From Labia minor (taxonomy: Eukaryota > Arthropoda > Insecta > Dermaptera > Spongiphoridae): 64,000 nt of DNA. Location: contig OY720350.1 of NCBI GenBank assembly GCA_963082975.1, forward strand, positions 2,379,001 to 2,443,000, written 5' to 3'. Shown here piece after piece: positions 57,063 to 64,000 of the stretch. The notes below the pieces were generated by a model. That model saw only the letters and a list, made by a program, of their open reading frames with translations. It was not told the DNA's origin and ran no database searches. Both the position numbers and the translations under genes were made by a program. The stretch's first letter is position 1; each line of letters starts with the position of its first letter.

Positions 57063-58498
57063 TAAAGATAATATTTGTTATGTGTTATGTGTAATTGCAA
57101 AATATACTTATTAATTCTCAAAAAAAAAAAAAAATATTTCTTGTTTTGAATTTTTTCCAAATTTTCTTAATATTTATGGTTTTTATAATTAGACCAACAT
57201 TATCTTTCATTATTAACTCGTTGTACGGATAATAGGACACTTCATTAATAGAAGCAATTTGCGTTCGATTTATAAAATTCAGTTGTTTTTTTTTTTTTTT
57301 TTTATCAATTCTCCGAAAGTGAAGACAAATTTGAATTTCACTTAAAGCTCTTCTATATTGAAGTGTGACCATTGAAAATGGGGGATCTGGTGTAGCTCAT
57401 AGGATAGCCAGAGCCCATAAGAAAAACAAAAAAGAGTTGGATTTGTTGAATTGTTCATATTGTGTTAAAAATGTTTCCAAATCAAAAGGTTAAATATAAA
57501 TAATTGAGCTTGACTCTCTTCGATGGCACCATTTCTTCTCTTTTATTTCAATCATTACAAAGTAAATTAAATAAATAAATAAATAATTTCGAGTTTAGTT
57601 TGAATCAAGTAATTATTGTATAGCCATACAAAACAATTGTTTAAATTAAAATAATAAGAAAATAGCTTTGATTTTTTTTTTTTTTTTTTTTTTTTTGATG
57701 ATAAAGAAGTTTACATTAAAATTGTGTGAATTATAGAAATAAAATCTATCCTAACAAATTAACAAATAAAATTTCTATTCTATATTATAGTAGAAGTTGT
57801 TTTTATGTTCTTTATACTGTTACAATTAACATTGGTTCCGTTATTGTGCTATAAAATACAACATTAATAAAAATGATAATAATAATATCAAGACACGTTG
57901 TGCGATTTTTGTTTTTGACGTCACATTGACAGTATCTATTTCAAGTTAAATAATTAAAAAACAAAAAAAAAGGAAAAAAAATATATTAATTAAGAATTAA
58001 CGTTACTTTCTTTAGTTCTGTTTCGTTATAGTAAAAAAAAATAAAAAAATGTTATTTTAACTAAAGATTTCCCTATGTAGGGTTGTTATTGCAATCCTTA
58101 AACGAAATGGACCATTTCAGACGTTAGAATTGCATTTAATCGAATTACTTACAATGAATATTATCAAGAAAAATCCTATTAAATTTATTAACTTATTTTC
58201 CATACATACATCCCCTACATCCTACATATATGCTATATATGCTATATATGCTATATATACTGCAGATAAAAAAAGAATTATAAAAATTTAGAAGAAAAAA
58301 AAAAATACAGTTTTTGGCACCCTAAGTATACGTACAGCTTTAAACAATTTTCGTATGTAGCAAAGGTCAGAAAATAATTTACGCCATTATTTTGTAATAC
58401 GAGTACAATATTAATAAAATATTTGTTTTGCTAAATTTATTATATTTTGTTAGATTGTATTCTAATTTATTTTCTAATATTTAAATAATATATTAGAG
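57063..58498. other. AT-rich spacer
   Basis: 57215-57250 (ctcgttgtacggataatagg then acacttcatt) is a scrap of the SINE 3' body. Poly(T) at 57671-57696. Tandem gctatatat units at 58228-58257. No gene seen. Confidence 0.5.
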
Positions 58499-58740
58499 AA
58501 AGGATGTCTAAACTAGGACCACATTCGAGGGCCACATTGCAAAAAAAAAAGAAATATAAGGACACGTCTAATAGTTACTCTACATTCTAATTTGATTCAC
58601 AATAAACATTGTTTTTAATAGTGTAGTTTTGAGAATGTCCTTATAGAGAGGTTTTACTGTATAAAAGTTATAGTTTTATTAAAATAAAATAACTTATTTT
58701 TATTATAATTATTATTATAATTATTATATTAATTATTTTA
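58499..58740 (+). mobile_element. Second copy of the outer hAT MITE (truncated)
   Basis: ggatgtctaaactaggacca then cattcgagggccacattgc equals the right TIR of 28637-32207 inverted. It is followed by the palindromic unit (taaggacacgtctaatagtt ... gagaggttttactgta) and then agttttattaaaataaaata plus acttatttttattataatt, the segment beside the left TIR of copy 1. One end of the palindromic unit and the other TIR are deleted. Confidence 0.82.
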
Positions 58741-58757
58741 TTATAATTTTATATTTT

Positions 58758-58930
58758 TACTATCTCGTCAGTGATAAATAATATTGCGATCACGAAAATT
58801 TTCGATGTCGAGATTTTGATGTTTTTATAAGTTTTGAAGGTTCCTGAATCATTTTCACTTGTAAGGTTGAGAAAAATGTGTCTCTGTATGTATGTAGACA
58901 AGATTACGCAAAAACGGTTTGAGCTAGAAC
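58758..58930 (+). repeat. Family A 5' half
   Basis: tactatctcgtcagtgataa (5' palindrome) then gcgatcacgaaaattttcga, up to aaaacggtttgagctaga. The 3' part is missing. Confidence 0.82.
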
Positions 58931-59155
58931 ATTATTTACTAAAATCTTAAAAGATGGGATGATTTTATTGATAATAAAAGATAAATGATCGATTATTTTG
59001 TGATTTAATTTTAACAAATGTCAAAATTATTTTCTTTTTTTATTAGATTTTAAAAAGAAAAGGAAAACTATAATATAATAAATATGACCAATTAATAAAA
59101 TACGATTATATATTATAAATAACTAAATAAGTTTTAATTATTTATTTTTTTTTAA

Positions 59156-59416
59156 AAAAAAAACCTCTGACTTTTGTATATCCTACGCAAGGACAAGGCC
59201 TATCAATGAGGTATCCTATGATCAGTAGAACGGGTACTCTCAACCTTTAACTTGATTTTCTTGATCGGAGCTTTTCCCCAAGGTTGTTCCCGGAGGCTGG
59301 GTTGACTCCGTCCCATAGACCACAGCTAGGGAAATTCCCTTGCCAGCCCCGGGACTTGAACCCGGCATCATGTGAATGTGAGGCAGGTTCGCTAACCACA
59401 CACCCAATGGCGCCTT
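59156..59416 (-). mobile_element. tRNA-derived SINE, copy 4
   Basis: Plus-strand start aacctctgacttttgtatat and end cacacccaatggcgcc. The B box is changed at one side (cccgggacttgaacccggc), so GGTTCAAGTCC is kept while its flanking palindrome is broken. Part of the body between cggag and cttttcccc is deleted. It lies in (ATTT)n. Confidence 0.9.
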
Positions 59417-59687
59417 TATTTATTTATTTATTTATTGTTGTTAATTGTTGTTGTTTCTTGTATGTTATATTTTAAAGAAAGGTAATCAGAAATGATGGAT
59501 ATTAAATGTAATATGATTTCATTTTAATTTAATAGCGCATATATATACACCTACAACTCTACTATTACTACTATTACTATCATTATTTTTATTATTACTA
59601 CTACTACTACTATACATCATATAAATAGTTAAAATATTGAACCCTTTTTATTTGACCCTGTCTCCATTTGTGAAACTCTATATAATT

Positions 59688-59718
<31 letters not shown>

Positions 59719-60412
59719 TTCTTCTTTCTCTTTCTTTCTCTTTCATCTCTCTATCGCCCGCGTGCGAGTGTGTGTGTGTGTGTGTGTGTGTGTGTTGGGT
59801 AGGGTTGTTTTTCTTTTATATCAATTTAATATAAAAATAGAGCTTTTTATTAGAATATAATAGTTATAATAATATTTAGTGACCTAATTCTCTTTCTCTT
59901 TTTTCTTTCTTTCTCTTTTGATATACCATATATTTTCTTTTAATATTAAATATGTAGGAGTATAGAGGCAAGGAGGTATATATTTATTGATTTTTAATTT
60001 ATACTTAAATGAAATTTAATAAAAAAAAAAACAAATTAGAAATCATTTCTATTATCTATTCATTAAATTAATTTAATTTAATTGGTTCATTAAAAATTAT
60101 TAATGATATAAATAAATTATAAAATATTAAAGATTTCATTTATAATGAGACTAATTCTTTAATTTTAACTGTTTCGGCAATCTTATTTAAATTATCAGTG
60201 AATTTCAAGGAATACTTTATGTAGTGAACAATCCATTCTATTCATTCTATCTACTAGATCTAGTCAACAGATTTAATCTTTGATAATATCGTTATATACC
60301 TACATATATATTACATTAATAATAATGAATAGAATAACAATATTTAGATATTTCTATTAAAGTACTTATTAACTATTTATTTACAAATTTTAAAATATTT
60401 AATAAAATTTGA
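59417..60412. other. AT-rich spacer
   Basis: (ATTT)n at 59415-59436, poly(T) at 59696-59713, (TTC/TTTC)n to 59745, (GT)n at 59769-59795. No gene seen. Confidence 0.55.
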
Positions 60413-60957
60413 TGGTAATTGTTTACAAAACGGGAAGCTTCAGGGATTTGGATGAAACTTTGCCACTGGATTCCTTTTTTAATTCGAAAGAAATTTTCAT
60501 TACTTATGTAATATTTCTCGATCGTTTCAAGTTTCTAGTTTACAAGATAAAAATTATTAAAATTTGACATATAAACTAGTTAGGAATGAGCAGCAGCCAT
60601 TTAGTAATGTTTTATACACTACAATAATTATTCACTTATTCACTAATTTTCTGTTTTTTTTCGGTTCGGTTTCGATATAGAAAAATTATTTAATTAATTA
60701 ATTTTATACTTTTCATATATATATATATATATATATTCAAATCGAAATGAAATAAACCCCGAAAATTAGTGAAACTCTCTGCTGATCAAATAATAAAACA
60801 TTTTAGCTAAATTGGATGTTAATGAATTTATATACAAATTTTAATAATTTTTATCTCGTAAACTAGAATAGACCGAGAAATATTGCATAAGGAAAGCTTC
60901 TTTCGAATTAAGAAAGGAATCCATTGGTAAAGCTTCCCGCTTTGTAAACAATTAACA
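60413..60957. repeat. Foldback element, copy 2
   Basis: Left arm ggtaattgtttacaaaacgg then gaagcttcagggatttgg; right arm inverted gttaattgtttacaaagcgg then gaagctttaccaatggattc. Arms pair over about 180 bp, including tttctcgatc/gaccgagaaa and ttacaagataaaaattatta. The centre holds (TA)n. Same family as 3189-3632. Confidence 0.85.
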
Positions 60958-61036
60958 AAGTGATACCAATAAAAACTATTGAGTACCTATCTATCTAAAA
61001 CAAACATTATTTATATGAATATATAATTGAATATTA

Positions 61037-61083
<47 letters not shown>

Positions 61084-61200
61084 AAAGATAGATAGATAGA
61101 TAAAAGACAAGTATAAAAATATTACTTATTGTTAGTAACCTAACTACCTTTAAGTTAAAGTTTTATTTAGTAGTGAAAATATTTAGTAAATTGTCTAAAC

Positions 61201-61477
61201 CAGTGATTCTCAACTCAACTCAGCGATTATTTGACTATACGATTTTGGGGGGGGGGGGGGGGCGAAAAAAAACTCTAAAAAAAAAGGTAAGATGATTTTG
61301 CGAGCAGGCTTTTTAAACATTTGGGAATCAGGTTCTGGCTCTAAGTATCACCTAGTGTACCTACCTTATATTAGGGATTATCATGCAATTTTTATCTGTA
61401 AAAATTTATAGGGGGGGCGAATTAAGAAGCGGGTCTTACAAAGGGGGCGTTTGGTCCAAAAAGGTTGAGAAACATTG
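61201..61477. mobile_element. Non-autonomous hAT element, 277 bp
   Basis: Ends CAGTGATTCTCAACTC and inverted CAATGTTTCTCAACCT. Perfect 8-bp target duplication gtctaaac at 61193-61200 and 61478-61485. Contains a G16 run near 61247 and gggggcg words subterminally at both sides. No ORF. Confidence 0.92.
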
Positions 61478-61485
61478 GTCTAAAC

Positions 61486-62576
61486 TATTTATTTATTTAT
61501 TTATTTGTTCCTATATAAGATTGATTGGTGTATATCATATAAATTTGTAAGTAGATATACTTTGTAAGTATATTAGTTATTTATTATACATATATATACA
61601 AATGATATCATTTGTAAAAAAAACAAAAAAACAAAAAAAAAAAAAAATTGACAAGGATGGATAAAATTTTAAAATGCTTTTTATTAAATATTTAAAATAT
61701 TAAAAATATTTTTCTAATGAAATTACTTGGATCATCTGAATTTACAATATGACAACTGATATATAACATTTAATCTTATTTATTATTACACTAAGGTATC
61801 TATTATATACCTACAAGTACCTAAAAATATCTACTATAATTTTTAAGAATTTTAGGTAGGTAACATAAATGAATGATATGATAAGATTTTTTTATAAAAT
61901 GGAAAATAATTTAACAAACAGGTTTTTACTTTTATAGATAGCCTCAAGAAGAAGAAGAAGAAGAAGAAGAAATATTATAGGTATATATTAAATGTTACAA
62001 ATTAAGTTATTTGAAATATAATTATAAAAAGATTCCAACAAAAGAAAATCTTTGTATACTATATTAAACAAAAATGGAAAAAATTAAAAAAATAGAATAA
62101 GCCAAGGATGTGCAACCAGCGGACGGTCAAACATATTAGTACATTATCATTTTATTGGTAGGTATACTAAACTTTTTTTTTTAAACACTTTAAAGTTCAA
62201 TATTTATTATATTATAATAATTGCTATAATAATGAAACGATTTTTTGAAATCTTGAAAGAGTCATGTAATGTGAGACGTGTTTTGTTCATTTAATATTGA
62301 AGGATTAATAATTAGTATTAAGTTTATTTTTTTTTTTTTGTCTGCAGCACAGGCAAACTTTCATTTAACCCTTTGATAAAAAAAAGGTTTAAGTAATTGT
62401 CATCTTTTAGAGTTAAATAAAATATCAAATATAAATGACTTTTGATATTCTTACTATAAAATAAATAAATTACTATAAAATACGAGTATTAAATTAATTT
62501 GTGATACACCTCATCTATCTGATCTGATCTGATATATTATGAGAAATGTTGAAATATTTAATTTAAGATATTCTAT

Positions 62577-62607
<31 letters not shown>

Positions 62608-62929
62608 GTTGTTGTTGTTATTAAAACAAAAAAATGGGTTTAAAATTAATAAAAATTGATCTTTAATTTAAAAATTTAAATGATAGCTGGTATCTGTTTA
62701 TTATTAATAAAAAATAGTTGTGTAAATCTAGCGAAGGTTGATAAGGGAAGAAGGGAGAAGTAAATTTGAATTCATTCAGATTAAAAAAAATAAAATATTA
62801 AATTTAAATAAAATTAATATTTAATAATGAAAGAATTTAATACAATTATAATAGATATAATATGAGAAATTATAGCTTAAAAATTAACTATAAAATAAAG
62901 TAAATTATATTTGTTTAGTAATTGCAATT
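61486..62929. other. AT-rich spacer
   Basis: (GAA)n at 61948-61970, (ATT)n and (GTT)n at 62583-62620. A possible old hAT end at 62104-62133 (aaggatgtgcaaccagcgga) lacks a partner. No gene seen. Confidence 0.5.
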
Positions 62930-63290
62930 TTTAAAGGATCGACCACTTAGCTGTTGATTATTACTAGTATAGAGTTCAGTGCAAGGCGAGACTTGAATTA
63001 ATCCTCCGGCTAACATCAACATCTTCCCTGGGTAGTAACTTCTTTGGGTAGTTTGGCCTCTATGTAGGATCCTGGCACTGTCGTAACAGTCAAAGATGAT
63101 GTCTCTCTGTCCTCTCCTCTCCCTCTCAAAGAATAAACTTACACACTTTTTTCTATCCAGCAGATTGCCTCTCTACACCCCCCCCCCCTTCCTAGCAGTC
63201 CTTGGCTACTCTTCCAATAACTCACCCCCCTACACTGCATTCAGCTGATCAATAGTCAGGTCTCTGTAATTTTAAGAAACATATATTATT
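62930..63290. other. Mixed-composition island, function unknown
   Basis: About 350 bases with higher GC (tcctccggctaacatcaaca, tgtaggatcctggcactgtc, C11 at 63178) and pyrimidine-rich stretches. No ORF of note and no similarity to the repeats here. Could be an untranslated exon or control region of a gene outside the window. Confidence 0.3.
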
Positions 63291-64000
63291 ATCTAATTTA
63301 TGAGCGTTTGGAAAAAGTCGAAAACATGACAAGCGATCCTCTTTTCTTCTTACATTGTTCACTTTTTAATGAAATTGTTCTAAAATGGACGAACGAGGGG
63401 TGGTTTTCAATATTTGTCTTATATGTTTATTTTTGGAGCCCCCTATTAAAAGGCATCTTTATGCTTATTATATACTACTATATATAATAATATAATACAT
63501 AATATGGTAAATTTAGAGATATTTTTTTAAATTTTTTTTATAATATGTTATATTTCAAATTATTTTTTTTTTTTTACTAAATAAAGCAGATGAGTTGAGT
63601 ATTTGATTTGATTTTTGGTAGACAATTGCGTGTATCATGCTGTAACAACCAATTGGACGAGTATACTACATACTTACCCCCCTTTTTCATCTTCTTTTTT
63701 TATTAATTTCATTAATGATAATTGTAATTGGTTTATCTATTTATATATTATTTATTTATTACATTCAAATTTCAATAAATTTAATTATTAATATATTCTG
63801 AAAAAAATTAAATATATTAAAAATTACTAAATTAATTAATAATGTTTTATAAGTATTTAACAAATTGACTTACTATTAATTTATTACCTTATTAATTTTG
63901 ATATTCTGAAATAACAAAATTATTTCTGTGATTGTGTCGTCTCAACTCCTAATTAGAGGGTGCTTTTTGGCAATTCCCGGGAAAATTCTTTTATTTTTAT
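63291..64000. other. AT-rich spacer to window end
   Basis: A/T-rich. The last 60 bases regain mixed composition (attagagggtgctttttggc) but are cut by the window edge. No gene seen. Confidence 0.5.

Noticed and set aside
62104-62160. hAT end (aaggatgtgcaaccagcgga)
   Set aside because: No opposite terminus or target duplication could be found, so it is not called as an element.
1-64000. Plasmid, phage, CRISPR or other prokaryotic content
   Set aside because: Splice-like borders, SINEs, LINEs, hAT and mariner elements and microsatellites are all eukaryotic; no prokaryotic gene organisation is seen.

Overview
This is about 64 kb of very AT-rich eukaryotic nuclear DNA. It is full of (TA)n, (AAT)n, (AAAT)n, (AC)n and (AG)n microsatellites and of transposable-element (TE) remnants. 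The TE types are Helitrons with CTAG ends, tRNA-headed SINEs, mariner, hAT, MULE and several non-LTR retrotransposon lineages. Together with candidate exons that have GT..AG borders and homopolymeric Asn/Lys runs, this points to an arthropod, most likely an insect with a strongly AT-biased genome. I cannot name the species. I see no operons, rRNA, true tRNA genes or CRISPR arrays.

Layout. 0-10.5 kb: AT desert with decayed Helitron ends, one hAT MITE, one foldback element and the 3' half of a LINE. 10.6-12.5 kb: the only plausible host gene, a two-exon Asn/Lys-rich ORF with a SINE in its intron. A possible terminal exon of an opposite-strand gene lies just after it. 13-22.5 kb: dense repeats, comprising a SINE, a Helitron 5' end, two dispersed families (called A and B here), a LINE carrying a hAT MITE, and the C-terminal half of a second LINE with its 3' UTR. 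24-27.3 kb: a MULE transposase ORF with a long Ser/Thr/Asn repeat, fused at its 3' end to a Helitron terminus. 27.8-32.6 kb: an LTR-element remnant, then a pseudogene of the La RNA-binding protein (minus strand). The pseudogene is split by a small hAT element, which is itself split by a 3.2 kb hAT element with a nearly intact BED-finger transposase. Both insertions keep perfect 8-bp target duplications. 33-43 kb: LINE tails, a SINE, a deleted mariner and two Helitrons, one of which may have captured a LINE fragment. 46-51 kb: family A and B copies, a second type of LINE and a mariner 5' half. 51-64 kb: mostly simple sequence with a GC-richer island at 52.1-52.5 kb, a long-TIR MITE, a complete 314-bp Helitron, a second copy of the small hAT, a SINE, a second foldback copy and a hAT MITE with a perfect target duplication.

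How the parts relate. Almost every recognisable protein fragment comes from a mobile element. The most informative structures are the dated nesting at 28.3-32.6 kb, the Helitron ends that share one 3' terminus but have different 5' termini or foreign cargo, and the ~600-bp family A, whose ends resemble Helentron-type non-autonomous elements.
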